Shown one piece after another: positions 47,082 through 54,716 of a stretch of 64,000 bases of DNA (its first letter is position 1; each line of letters opens with the position of its first letter). The stretch comes from Alteromonadaceae bacterium 2753L.S.0a.02 (lineage in GTDB: Bacteria > Pseudomonadota > Gammaproteobacteria > Pseudomonadales > Cellvibrionaceae). Both the position numbers and the translations under genes were made by a program. The notes under the pieces were generated by a model. It saw only the letters and a program-made list of their open reading frames with translations, was not told the DNA's origin and ran no database searches. The stretch spans positions 1,947,001-2,011,000 of the forward strand of contig VISH01000002.1 of NCBI GenBank assembly GCA_007827375.1, given 5' to 3'.

Positions 47082-48230
47082 ATGAAAACATACGTGTTTC
47101 CTGGGCAGGGTTCTCAGGCAAAAGGCATGGGCGATGGTTTATTCGACAAGTATCCCGACTTGGTGGAAAAGGCCGACGCAATTCTAGGCTATTCGATAAA
47201 AGAGTTGTGCTTATCTGACCCGCGTAGAGAATTGGGTAAAACCCAATTTACTCAGCCAGCCTTGTACGTGGTCAATGCCTTGCACTATTACGATAAGATT
47301 GAGAAAGAAGGGGCAGAACCCGATTTCGTAGCCGGTCATAGCTTGGGCGAATTTAATGCGTTATTGGCTGCTGAATGTTTTGATTTTGAAGCGGGTTTGA
47401 AAATCGTAAAAAAACGCGGCGAGTTGATGAGTCAGGCAAAGGATGGCGCTATGGCGGCAATTCTGAATGCCTCGGCGGAAGTTATTGAGAATTTACTTAA
47501 AGAAAATAATCTCGAAAAAATTGATATTGCCAATATCAATACGTTTTCTCAAATTGTGATTTCAGGTTCTATAGAAGAAATCGGCAAAGCCGAACCACTG
47601 TTCACTAAGGGGGAAATGCTCTATTACCCGCTCAATACCAGCGGTGCTTTTCACTCAAGATTTATGGCACCTTCTCGCGACAAGTTTCTAGCCTACCTAA
47701 AGCGTTTTAAACTATCTAACCCCAAAATTCCGGTTATTGCTAATGTGACAGCAAGACCGTACGAAGCGGACAATATAATAGACCCTCTTAGCAATCAGAT
47801 TGCGACAGGTGTTCGCTGGGCTGAGAGTATGTTTTTCTTACTCGAGCACGCTGCCGAGAAAGGTGAAGTTATGGCTATTGAAGAAGTGGGCCATGGTGAT
47901 GTGTTAACAAAAATAGTAGCGAAAATCATTGAGGAAACCAAAGATAAAATTACAGAAATTAAAGGGGAAACCACGGAACAAGCTCAATCCAGCAGCATTG
48001 AAGAGGTATCAGCGCCAAGAGAGCAGCCTGAAAAAAATGCTGACGAAAAAGTTGCCGATTGGAACCGTAAATACACTATTGGAACAAAGGTGAAATCTAT
48101 CTATCCGGTGTATGATCAATTGGAAACACGCACCCAGGCAGTTGTGTTGTTTGGTCACCGCGCTGCAGTTTACATGAAAGATTACAATGGCTACTTTGAC
48201 CTGGATGAACTCGAAGTGGTCGCAAGTTAA
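47082..48230 (+). CDS. trans-acting malonyl-CoA:ACP acyltransferase
   Basis: A 382-residue AT after AGGAGA. It carries the FPGQGSQ start, nucleophile Ser87 in GHSLGE, the carboxylate-binding Arg112 (KKRGELM) and His191 (GAFHS), as in malonyl-specific trans-ATs. After the catalytic part (about 1-285) comes a charged linker and a small C-terminal segment (about 325-382, ending GYFDLDELEV) seen in other trans-ATs of such clusters. It should load all the AT-less modules and the free ACPs. Confidence 0.93.
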   Translation: MKTYVFPGQGSQAKGMGDGLFDKYPDLVEKADAILGYSIKELCLSDPRRELGKTQFTQPALYVVNALHYYDKIEKEGAEPDFVAGHSLGEFNALLAAECFDFEAGLKIVKKRGELMSQAKDGAMAAILNASAEVIENLLKENNLEKIDIANINTFSQIVISGSIEEIGKAEPLFTKGEMLYYPLNTSGAFHSRFMAPSRDKFLAYLKRFKLSNPKIPVIANVTARPYEADNIIDPLSNQIATGVRWAESMFFLLEHAAEKGEVMAIEEVGHGDVLTKIVAKIIEETKDKITEIKGETTEQAQSSSIEEVSAPREQPEKNADEKVADWNRKYTIGTKVKSIYPVYDQLETRTQAVVLFGHRAAVYMKDYNGYFDLDELEVVAS

Positions 48231-48259
48231 TGTAGGCGCATTTTTTAGAGGCAAAAAGC

Positions 48260-49243
48260 ATGCGTAAACCGGTTGTTTTCATGTACTCTGGACAAGGCTC
48301 CCAATACTATCAAATGGGGAGGGAGCTCTATTACAACAATAAACGTTTCCAGTTTTGGATGGATTATTGTAACGATATTGTTCAGCCACTCATAAGCTGC
48401 TCGCTCGTTGATACTATCTATGGTGATAACACAAAAGAACTTGATTTTGATCGCGTGTTATTTACCAACCCGGCACTGTTGGCCGTTCAATATAGTTTAA
48501 CTAGAACAGTTATGGAGGAGGGACTTACACCCGATTATGTTATGGGGCACAGCTTGGGAGAGTTTGTTGCCGCGGTTGTTTCTGGCGGATTTGAGTTCGA
48601 AGATATGGCGCGTTTGGTTGTGAGGTTCGCTGAATCTCTAGAGAACTCAAGCGACGTTGAAGGTGCAATGCTATCGGTGCTTGAGTCCAAAGACATTTTA
48701 AACTATGAACCAGAAACGTTTAAAAATACATGGTTGGCATCCAGCAATTTTATTAAAAATTTTGTGGTAAGTGGTACGCTCGAAGAAATTCAAACGGTGC
48801 GACAAAAACTTACGGAAAAAAATACTGTTACGCAAATATTACCAGTGAAATATGCTTTTCATACGCCTTTAATGGATTCTTTAGAGAGCGAATTTCAACG
48901 AATAGGCGAGGATGCTTATATCGGTTCTCCAAATATTCCAATTATTTCCTGCTCTAAAATAACTGTCGCACAGAAAATTGATGTAGAAACACTGTGGCGA
49001 GTGGCCAGAAGGCCCGTAGAGTTTCAAAAAACTGTTGAATATTTGCATGAAAAAGGTGACTATACCTTTGTTGATTTGGGGCCAAGTGGAACCATAGCTA
49101 CATTTGTTAAATATTTAATGCCAAAATCAAGTAAATCAATAGCGTTGCAATGTATAAATCCGTTTGGTAGAGATTTAACAACATTTCAAAAGCTTGTTTC
49201 ACATTTTGATGATGTAGCTACTACGGCTCTATCAGTTGAGTAA
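48260..49243 (+). CDS. acyl hydrolase, AT-like proofreading enzyme (PedC/PksD type)
   Basis: A 327-residue AT homologue 29 bases after the malonyl AT gene. It begins with YSGQGSQYYQMG, typical of the acyl-hydrolase clade, and keeps Ser98 (GHSLGE) and His201 (YAFHTPLM). At the position of the conserved malonyl-binding Arg it has Phe123 (VVRFAESL), so it is unlikely to load malonyl. Members of this clade hydrolyse stalled acyl groups from ACPs. A tRNA gene starts 14 bases after its stop. Confidence 0.88.
   Translation: MRKPVVFMYSGQGSQYYQMGRELYYNNKRFQFWMDYCNDIVQPLISCSLVDTIYGDNTKELDFDRVLFTNPALLAVQYSLTRTVMEEGLTPDYVMGHSLGEFVAAVVSGGFEFEDMARLVVRFAESLENSSDVEGAMLSVLESKDILNYEPETFKNTWLASSNFIKNFVVSGTLEEIQTVRQKLTEKNTVTQILPVKYAFHTPLMDSLESEFQRIGEDAYIGSPNIPIISCSKITVAQKIDVETLWRVARRPVEFQKTVEYLHEKGDYTFVDLGPSGTIATFVKYLMPKSSKSIALQCINPFGRDLTTFQKLVSHFDDVATTALSVE
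49206..49235 (+). promoter_or_regulatory. possible promoter for the tRNA-Cys gene inside the acyl hydrolase 3' end
   Basis: TTGATG (49206-49211) and TATCAG (49230-49235), each four of six consensus matches, are 18 bases apart and would start transcription about 15 bases before the tRNA. Weak and not unique; the tRNA may instead be processed from the PKS transcript. Confidence 0.25.
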
Positions 49244-49257
49244 CAAATCCTTTTTTA

Positions 49258-49331
49258 GGCGCGATAGCAAAGTGGCTATGCACTGGACTGCAACTCTAGA
49301 TACGAAGGTTCGATTCCTTCTCGCGCCTCCA
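49258..49331 (+). tRNA. tRNA-Cys (anticodon GCA)
   Basis: A complete 74-base cloverleaf. The 7-bp acceptor stem GGCGCGA/TCGCGCC is followed by discriminator T and an encoded CCA. The anticodon stem CTGGA/TCTAG closes the loop CTGCAAC with anticodon GCA, and the T arm is GAAGG-TTCGATT-CCTTC. The acceptor stem and CCA end closely resemble the E. coli tRNA-Cys. It lies on the same strand as the PKS genes, 14 bases after the acyl hydrolase stop, and 18 bases before the convergent phosphopantetheinyl transferase gene. Confidence 0.95.
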
Positions 49332-49349
49332 TTATTTCCTTTGTTATTT

Positions 49350-50057
49350 TTATGCGGGTAAATTTACGAATGTGATTACTGCCTGGTTCTCGAGTATCAC
49401 ATAGTCAGCACTGAAAACCTGATTAGCTGTAAGTGTTGTTGAAAGTTCGTTAATGATTTTAAAAGTCAATTTTGATCTGCTGGCATCCATTCCGATAAGT
49501 TCCACCGCGTCGAACTCAAAATAGCGCTTAACCTGTGGATAAGCTGCTTTAAAAAAACTTTCTTTTGCCGAAAAAATAAGGGTGAATAACTGCTCCTTGT
49601 GTTTACTGTGTTGATTGAAAAAAGTAAGTTCATCGTTAAACAGTATTTGCTTTTCGATACGTGAAATGGTTTGCGAGGTAATTTGCGCTTCGATATCAAT
49701 ACCAATACCCATTGTTTGTTTTTTTGTGGTGACAGCTGCAATCGCATGTGTATTTGAGTGACTAATTGAACCGAGTAAACCATGCGGCCATACAGGGCTT
49801 CTGTGTTGCCCAATAGGGACTTCTGTTTCAGTGATACCCAGTTTACTAAGTGCGGATTTTGCACAGTAGCGACCAGCCAGGAATTCCGCGCGTCTTTTGA
49901 CGACTGCAGATCCGAGGGGCTCAGGAAAACTGATACTGAGTGCCCGAAACAGATTGTCGTTGTACATCTCAATGTTGTAATGGCAAAAATGTATGCTGAC
50001 TTGTGGATCGGCTAAATCATCAAATGGTACGTCTGACAGGAAATTGATTTCGTACAT
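49350..50057 (-). CDS. 4'-phosphopantetheinyl transferase (Sfp/EntD-type)
   Basis: About 235 residues on the minus strand, from the ATG at 50057 with AAGAG seven bases upstream (a GTG one codon earlier is possible). Motifs in order: RRAEFLAGRYCAKSAL, SPVWPHGLLGSISHS, the Mg-binding GIGIDIE and the catalytic FSAKESFFKA. The layout is EntD-like. It transfers phosphopantetheine from CoA to the carrier Ser residues and should activate all ACPs of this locus. It converges on the tRNA-Cys and is divergent from the next free ACP, with a dyad-rich region between. Confidence 0.93.
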   Translation of the reverse strand: MYEINFLSDVPFDDLADPQVSIHFCHYNIEMYNDNLFRALSISFPEPLGSAVVKRRAEFLAGRYCAKSALSKLGITETEVPIGQHRSPVWPHGLLGSISHSNTHAIAAVTTKKQTMGIGIDIEAQITSQTISRIEKQILFNDELTFFNQHSKHKEQLFTLIFSAKESFFKAAYPQVKRYFEFDAVELIGMDASRSKLTFKIINELSTTLTANQVFSADYVILENQAVITFVNLPA

Positions 50058-50118
50058 CACTTTGCTCTTGTACTGATGGAATTAGGTTAGTATGTAGGCA
50101 ACTGGTACGTGCGACCCC

Positions 50119-50152
50119 TTAATAAGCAGCACGCTGCACAAGCGCTTGTTAA
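50119..50152. promoter_or_regulatory. nested inverted repeats between the divergent PPTase and ACP genes
   Basis: The 122-base divergent gap holds overlapping symmetries: TTAATAAGC (50119-50127) opposes GCTTGTTAA (50144-50152) with one mismatch; GCAGC-AC-GCTGC spans 50126-50137; and a perfect 12-bp palindrome ACAAGCGCTTGT lies at 50138-50149. Such symmetry fits an operator for a dimeric regulator. No regulator gene for the PKS locus is in the window. Confidence 0.4.
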
Positions 50153-50179
50153 TATACCGTAAACCCAAGGGAAATTATT

Positions 50180-50461
50180 ATGGAAAAAGTGAAAATACGT
50201 AAGATGCTTATCGAAGCGATTGTTGAGGTTTCGCCATTTTCAGCGGCGATACTTCAAGATGCGGATGAAAAACTAACGAAGGAAACCTATTTGGTCGATT
50301 TAGGCATTAATTCCATCGACTATGCGCACATTGCGACCATTCTCTTGGAAAAATTAGACATCAGTTTACCACTCGATGTTTTCACAAAAACCAATAACGT
50401 TAGCGATGTTGTTGAACTATTTTATAGTCTGTCGGAACAGAATTCAGCATTCGTGCATTAG
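50180..50461 (+). CDS. free-standing acyl carrier protein, second copy
   Basis: A 93-residue ACP with an AGGG ribosome-binding site; carrier Ser45 in LGINSIDYA. It differs clearly from the donor ACP at 45577, so it is not a recent duplicate. It stands alone downstream of the phosphopantetheinyl transferase. Possible roles are a starter or release carrier for the PKS, or an unrelated pathway. Nothing in the window fixes its partner. Confidence 0.85.
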   Translation: MEKVKIRKMLIEAIVEVSPFSAAILQDADEKLTKETYLVDLGINSIDYAHIATILLEKLDISLPLDVFTKTNNVSDVVELFYSLSEQNSAFVH

Positions 50462-50754
50462 CTTTTGCTTAAGCAGTTTAAGATCCGGTATAGAGCTACA
50501 ATATTAGTGGGTACAAATATAACCATTTGCTGTGAAAATTATATTTTCTCTACTGATGAATAAAATGCGATTTTAGTGAGTGATTTGGTGTTACAGATTC
50601 CCACTTCACGGGTTTATCGAGTTTATTAAGCGTTAAAATTTAGTGTTAGTGCGGCTAGCTTAGGTACTTGCGTAGCAAGGTAGGTTAAGGGGTGCTTAGT
50701 AGCGACTCTGAAGGCAAATATCCTTCAGAGTCGGGCACTAATGAGGGTAGCTGC
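50462..50754. other. intergenic region between the ACP gene and the lichenase gene 3' end
   Basis: An A+T-rich stretch of 293 bases with no credible gene. It holds a small hairpin (CTTGC-GTA-GCAAG, 50667-50679) and the strong stem-loop listed separately. It separates the PKS locus from the minus-strand lichenase gene. Confidence 0.6.
50703..50733 (-). terminator. perfect 12-bp stem-loop just after the lichenase stop
   Basis: CGACTCTGAAGG (50703-50714) and CCTTCAGAGTCG (50722-50733) form a perfect 12-bp stem with a 7-base loop, about 20 bases past the minus-strand stop. No T-run follows on either strand, so it may protect the mRNA 3' end rather than act as a classical intrinsic terminator. 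Confidence 0.5.
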
Positions 50755-52131
50755 TTATTGGCAAGCGCCAAGCTTGGTCCACGAGCTATCACTCCCAGGA
50801 ATGGAGTTCGTATACCAGTTGGCTTGATAAAGGCTATTCTGGTATATCATTTTATCGCCCGCATTCGCATGGTTAAAGGGCCCTCCGGACCAGTCTTTGG
50901 CGGTCCAGTTTGGATACTCATTAATACCCAGGCAACTACCATCTCCACCAGAGCTGCTTGAACTGGAACTTGTAGAGCTCGAGGAAGTGCTGGAGCTGCT
51001 CGTACTCGAAGTGGAGTTCGAACTACTCGAGCTAGAACTGCTGGAGCTTGAACTCGATGAGCTTGTGGTGCTACAACCGACAGGACCACCGGTGCCCCAT
51101 TGGCTGCTACAGGTGTCAATACCAATACAGCTGGCACTATTTTCCCAGCCCCAGCCGTTATCTTGGCCAGCACAAATTGCATATTGAGTGCCATACCAAT
51201 TACATACACAAGCGCCACCGGAGGAGCTCGAACTGCTGCTTGAAGAACTGCTTGTGGAACTGCTACTTGAGGAACTACTGCTTGAAGAGCTGCTGGAGCT
51301 TGAACTGGAGCTACTACTGGGAGTAGGTGTGGGGGTAGGGGTGGGAACATCAGCATTATCTTCAGGAGGGGTCCCAGCATAACCCTCCTGGCCTTCGGCC
51401 GTAATAGTGAGCACTAAATAGCCATTTTGGGTAGTGACATTGAGCGGCGAAAAGTCCGCACGATTTTCGTCAAAGGTCCAGTCGGCTGTGCCCCAGCGGT
51501 CAGTATCAAAGTTGTTGAAATCATCACGCCAGTCCAATTCGTAATCCTGACCGTTCCATCGATAATATTCCATCCAGTTTACGAACATGTTCAAAGGCAA
51601 AATACTGTCGTCGAACGAACCCACCCAACTTTCAATATCTGGCGGCCAGAAGTTAAACCGCGCCTGTGCCGGGCTTGTTAGATCGTTAGCCTGGCTACCC
51701 AGAGTTTCTCGAATCAGTTGGCCGTCCACCAGCCAAGCGACTCGCCCTGGTTGCCATTCAATTGTGAAAGTATGATAGTCCTCCCCAAATGACAGTTCTG
51801 CGGAGTGAACTTGCTCGGACATGGTGCGACTGCCCAGCCCGGTGATGATGTTACTCTGCCAACTGTAGCCATCGTTTTTTCCAAATATTTCGATATCCAC
51901 TTCTTCCCAGAAAACATCGGAAAGTTCCGATCCTTCCTTCCACAAGAAAAAATTTGAAATTACCCCGCTGCCCAGGGCTGCTTGTACGCGAAATACATAT
52001 TTGCCATAGATATCTGCGTTGTGGGTATAGATTTCGGCGGCTTTGTAGGGTTTGGCGATTGCGCCGGAAGCACAAAACCCCAGGCTAGCGACAAGTGCGA
52101 TACCGGTTAGTAGTCGTTTGAAATGTGTCAC
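50755..52131 (-). CDS. secreted circularly permuted GH16 beta-1,3-1,4-glucanase (lichenase) with CBM10 and CBM5
   Basis: A 458-residue exoenzyme. It starts at a GTG with AGGAG six bases upstream (an overlapping ATG is followed at once by TGA). Signal peptide 1-26 (AIA-KP). The catalytic domain (about 27-255) has the GH16 nucleophile/acid motif E77-V-D79-I-E81 and SNIITG. The block WRDDFNNFDTDRWG (201-214), which begins ordinary lichenases, comes after the catalytic part, as in the circularly permuted Fibrobacter succinogenes enzyme. A Thr-Pro and poly-Ser linker leads to a CBM10 (about 306-345, CNWYG...NGWGWE), a second poly-Ser linker, and a CBM5-type module (about 405-458, YPNWT..DWSGGPFNHANAGD). 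It should cut mixed-linkage beta-glucan outside the cell. Confidence 0.93.
   Translation of the reverse strand: MTHFKRLLTGIALVASLGFCASGAIAKPYKAAEIYTHNADIYGKYVFRVQAALGSGVISNFFLWKEGSELSDVFWEEVDIEIFGKNDGYSWQSNIITGLGSRTMSEQVHSAELSFGEDYHTFTIEWQPGRVAWLVDGQLIRETLGSQANDLTSPAQARFNFWPPDIESWVGSFDDSILPLNMFVNWMEYYRWNGQDYELDWRDDFNNFDTDRWGTADWTFDENRADFSPLNVTTQNGYLVLTITAEGQEGYAGTPPEDNADVPTPTPTPTPSSSSSSSSSSSSSSSSSSSSSTSSSSSSSSSSSGGACVCNWYGTQYAICAGQDNGWGWENSASCIGIDTCSSQWGTGGPVGCSTTSSSSSSSSSSSSSSSNSTSSTSSSSTSSSSTSSSSSSSGGDGSCLGINEYPNWTAKDWSGGPFNHANAGDKMIYQNSLYQANWYTNSIPGSDSSWTKLGACQ
51000..51330 (-). repeat. poly-serine linker DNA of the lichenase gene (two tracts)
   Basis: Low-complexity coding DNA, on the minus strand mixing AGC, AGT, TCG, TCA and TCC serine codons, on either side of the CBM10 coding segment (about 51070-51220). 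The mixed codons mean the tract is not a simple DNA microsatellite. Long overlapping frames on the other strand are a by-product. Confidence 0.8.
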
Positions 52132-52459
52132 ATTTTTCTCCTTGGTTTTATATCAATTATTGTTATCGAGCTGAATCAAAGAAAGGTCAGCCATTAGGCG
52201 ATGTGTAACCGTTCCAGGGCAGTTTGAGGTAGCAAAATGGGTGGGTAAAGTTTCAATATCTGTTTTGCGTAAATTGAGACGGGCGATTTTCCAGGAATTT
52301 TGTGGGAACGCCAATTTGTTGCTTGACTATTATAAAAATAGCAGTCGTTTTGCTGTGCGATGGGGTGACGCTGAATATCTCAATTTGATTGGCGAGCCAA
52401 TTGGAGTATTTAGAAATGCACTGTGTTCATATGCACGGCGATTATGCGGACGGATTGGT
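52132..52459. other. intergenic region upstream of the lichenase gene
   Basis: Contains the lichenase leader and presumably its promoter, plus the 3' flank of the AraC-family gene. A 94-codon plus-strand open frame crosses it into the AraC gene but has no recognisable family and is not called. No clear -10/-35 pair or operator was identified. Confidence 0.5.
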
Positions 52460-53611
52460 TTAGACCTTGGCACTTTTTGTTGGGAGTTTCTGATGCTTTA
52501 TTCGGAAAGCGCTTGGCGTGCATAGCACAAACTTCTTAAAAAAACGATTAAAAGTTGCTTTGCTATTAAACCCCGCTGCCTGTGATATTTCAGTTATTGT
52601 CAGATGTGTGTTGTTTGGATCGCTGAGTAATTTTTTGGCTGTTTCAACCCGGTAACGGTTGATAAATTCGTGGAAGTTTTGTTGAAATTTACGGTTGATC
52701 ACAGTCGATACTTCTCGCGGAGAAAGATTTACCGCTTCAGCAAATCTTTCTAGCGTAATTTGGGAGTCGAGGTAGGCCTTTTGTACCAGCATCGCGCTTT
52801 CGATCAGTTCCACGTGAGCATCCTCAATAGCAGCTGGCTCCAGAGTTGAAGATGAAGCTGCTGTCGCGGTTGCTGTTTGTCTTTGTGATAACTGATCTGC
52901 AACAAGTAACAAAGCCAGCGCAAATTTGAGGTAATTAGCGGCTATGCCCATCGCGTCACTCGGTCCGTTTGCATAGGCCCTGCCGATAAAATGGGTGCAT
53001 AACTCCCAGCTCCACACAAGGGTAAAACCAATTACCAGCATTTTTAGGGTTTTTGCAAGGTGTTGGTCTTCCTCCATCGGTGGCCGGGCTCTCGCCAATA
53101 TGGCCACGCATACAAAGCCGTAGAGCAGAGGCATGATCTTCTGCAGAGAAACAAAATAGTGGTAGTAAACACCGGGTTGGGTGTATAGCTTCAAATATAA
53201 AAACAGCTCGCGCTGAGTACTTAGGTTAAAACGAAAGCAGACAGCGTAGAGATAGGCAATTGTCAGGAACGCCGGTATGAGGTGTAAGGCCTGCTGCCAT
53301 CGTAATTGTAAGCCGTTTGATGAACATGCTCGTACGATAGCCAGCAGGCTGGGGCCAATCAAAAAACACAGTGTGCTTGACACAAGGTAGGCGTAGGAAA
53401 ATACGTTAAATAATTGTTCGCGTACCGCATCAGACCAGTAGATCAGAATGTATCCACTAAGAAGTGCATTAATAATATAAAAACTTGCCCAAACTGAATT
53501 TGCAGGCGTTGAGCGAGAAGCTCTCGTCAGACTTAGTGCCGTCAAAAGCGCGAAAGTGCCTATAGTAAGTAATAGGATAATGTCGTGAATGTTAAACAGC
53601 AGGGCTTTCAT
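52460..53611 (-). CDS. membrane-anchored AraC-family transcriptional regulator
   Basis: A 383-residue protein. The N-terminal about 235 residues form some seven hydrophobic helices (for example 10-30, 42-60 and 73-93), followed by a linker and a C-terminal AraC/XylS DNA-binding domain (about 280-370): ITLERFAEAVNLSPREVSTV is the first helix-turn-helix and ITEISQAAGFNSKATFNRFF the second. This layout, a membrane sensor fused to an AraC domain, is common in polysaccharide-degrading marine bacteria. It reads toward the lichenase gene on the same strand and may respond to an envelope or oligosaccharide signal, but the target is not shown. Confidence 0.9.
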   Translation of the reverse strand: MKALLFNIHDIILLLTIGTFALLTALSLTRASRSTPANSVWASFYIINALLSGYILIYWSDAVREQLFNVFSYAYLVSSTLCFLIGPSLLAIVRACSSNGLQLRWQQALHLIPAFLTIAYLYAVCFRFNLSTQRELFLYLKLYTQPGVYYHYFVSLQKIMPLLYGFVCVAILARARPPMEEDQHLAKTLKMLVIGFTLVWSWELCTHFIGRAYANGPSDAMGIAANYLKFALALLLVADQLSQRQTATATAASSSTLEPAAIEDAHVELIESAMLVQKAYLDSQITLERFAEAVNLSPREVSTVINRKFQQNFHEFINRYRVETAKKLLSDPNNTHLTITEISQAAGFNSKATFNRFFKKFVLCTPSAFRIKHQKLPTKSAKV

Positions 53612-54716
53612 GGGGGCACATGAGAAGAAACGCGTTATTATTTTAAGTGCTTAACCGTGGTTAAACTGTGTTTTTAGGAGACTTTTCGTTTCTATTTGAC
53701 CGCAATTATATCTCATCTTGCTTTCCAGTGTTTTCTAAGAAATCAAAACGACTACGCCGTTTTACAAACTCTGCTTTGCTTTCAAGGGTGCTAGAGAATT
53801 ACTGAGGAAGCTCGCCTCAGCGGTGACAGGAACTGGCTGGTGTTTAAAATGTTTCCCCCAAATGATGACCTGGGCATGCGGAATCATGCATTTCTGTTAA
53901 GTGGTAGGAAGGCAATAAGCAGGCCGGGGAAGGCAACAGTTGAGCAGTCCTCCAGTGAAATCACCGCTAAAGAAGATAGGCGTTGGGTGTTGAGATATTT
54001 CATTAAACCTTAAAGGCTGTGAGCTGGTACTGGCGTAATGTGAAAATTACCCGTTAGATCAAATCGGACAGAGTTCTCAATTTTCGAAAATTGTAAATCG
54101 CCTGATTTTGCGAATTGCAGTATTCCTCACACAGCGGCGTCGATGATTTGCACATTTTCAATGCAAGGTGCGAGAGGCTTTTTTGAGCCTGAAAGGCGTT
54201 ACTGCATTTTGCGAATAGTCGTACATATCAAAGCGTATTTGTTATAAAAAATGCAATTTGTATTAGTGTATTTTTTATTTTAATTCCGCACTACGGCTTT
54301 TTAGAGTTAAAACCCCATACCTAAGTAGGTAGTGTTTTGCTAAACACCCAGAAGAATTCACCATTCGACAATAACTACTAAGCCATTTCTGGATTTGCAA
54401 CTTGCACACATCTAGTGCAAAAAAAACCGTTTTACAGGGGCTTTTGTTGGAAAAATATACACAAATTGCCGTTGAGAACCACTTCAACTTATTCAAATTT
54501 CACAGTCGATTTTGTTTCCCTTATTTCGCTAAATTAAAACAAATGATTGTTGGACAGGTTGCCATAAGTAAATCGGCGGCGAGGTACCAGCAGGGAAAGC
54601 AGTATCCGTTTGTCGTTTGAGAGTATTGCGGGGGAGCGGCTAAAGGCCGCAGTAAACCCGAGTATTTGCCTGTGCAGCGCGCTGACTTTATTTCGGTTTT
54701 TTCACGGGAAATCCTC
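53612..54716. other. about 1.1 kb intergenic region between divergent AraC and tri-haem genes
   Basis: No convincing gene. Two overlapping antiparallel open frames of about 70 codons (54275-54496 minus, 54402-54620 plus) have no family features. The stretch is A+T-rich in its second half. It holds small hairpins: CTGAGG-aagctcg-CCTCAG (about 53802-53820), AGGCT/AGCCT (about 54175-54190) and the leader hairpin at 54636-54650. It could hide promoters or a small RNA, but nothing recognisable was found. Confidence 0.6.
54636..54650 (+). promoter_or_regulatory. leader hairpin upstream of the tri-haem lipoprotein gene
   Basis: GCGGC-TAAAG-GCCGC forms a perfect 5-bp stem, with a weaker outer CGGG/CCCG pairing around it, about 65 bases before the start codon. 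Copies of GAGTATT flank the structure. Function unknown. Confidence 0.25.

Noticed and set aside
49258..49331. Confident call of a genomic-island attachment site at the tRNA-Cys
   Set aside because: No second copy of the tRNA 3' end was noticed in the window, and the PKS genes are on the 5' side of the tRNA, not the usual side for tRNA-targeted integration.
50897..51382. Long plus-strand open frames rich in Glu/Leu across the lichenase poly-Ser linkers
   Set aside because: They are the reverse complement of serine codons and overlap a gene with clear catalytic and binding motifs.
52241..52525. 94-codon plus-strand open frame between the lichenase and AraC genes
   Set aside because: No recognisable family, no convincing ribosome-binding site, and it runs antisense into the AraC gene end.
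54275..54620. Two overlapping antiparallel small open frames in the 1.1 kb intergenic region
   Set aside because: No family features or good start signals; composition looks non-coding.
53612..54716. Known riboswitch in the long intergenic region
   Set aside because: Small hairpins are present, but none matched a conserved core I could recognise, such as that of the cyclic-di-GMP aptamer.
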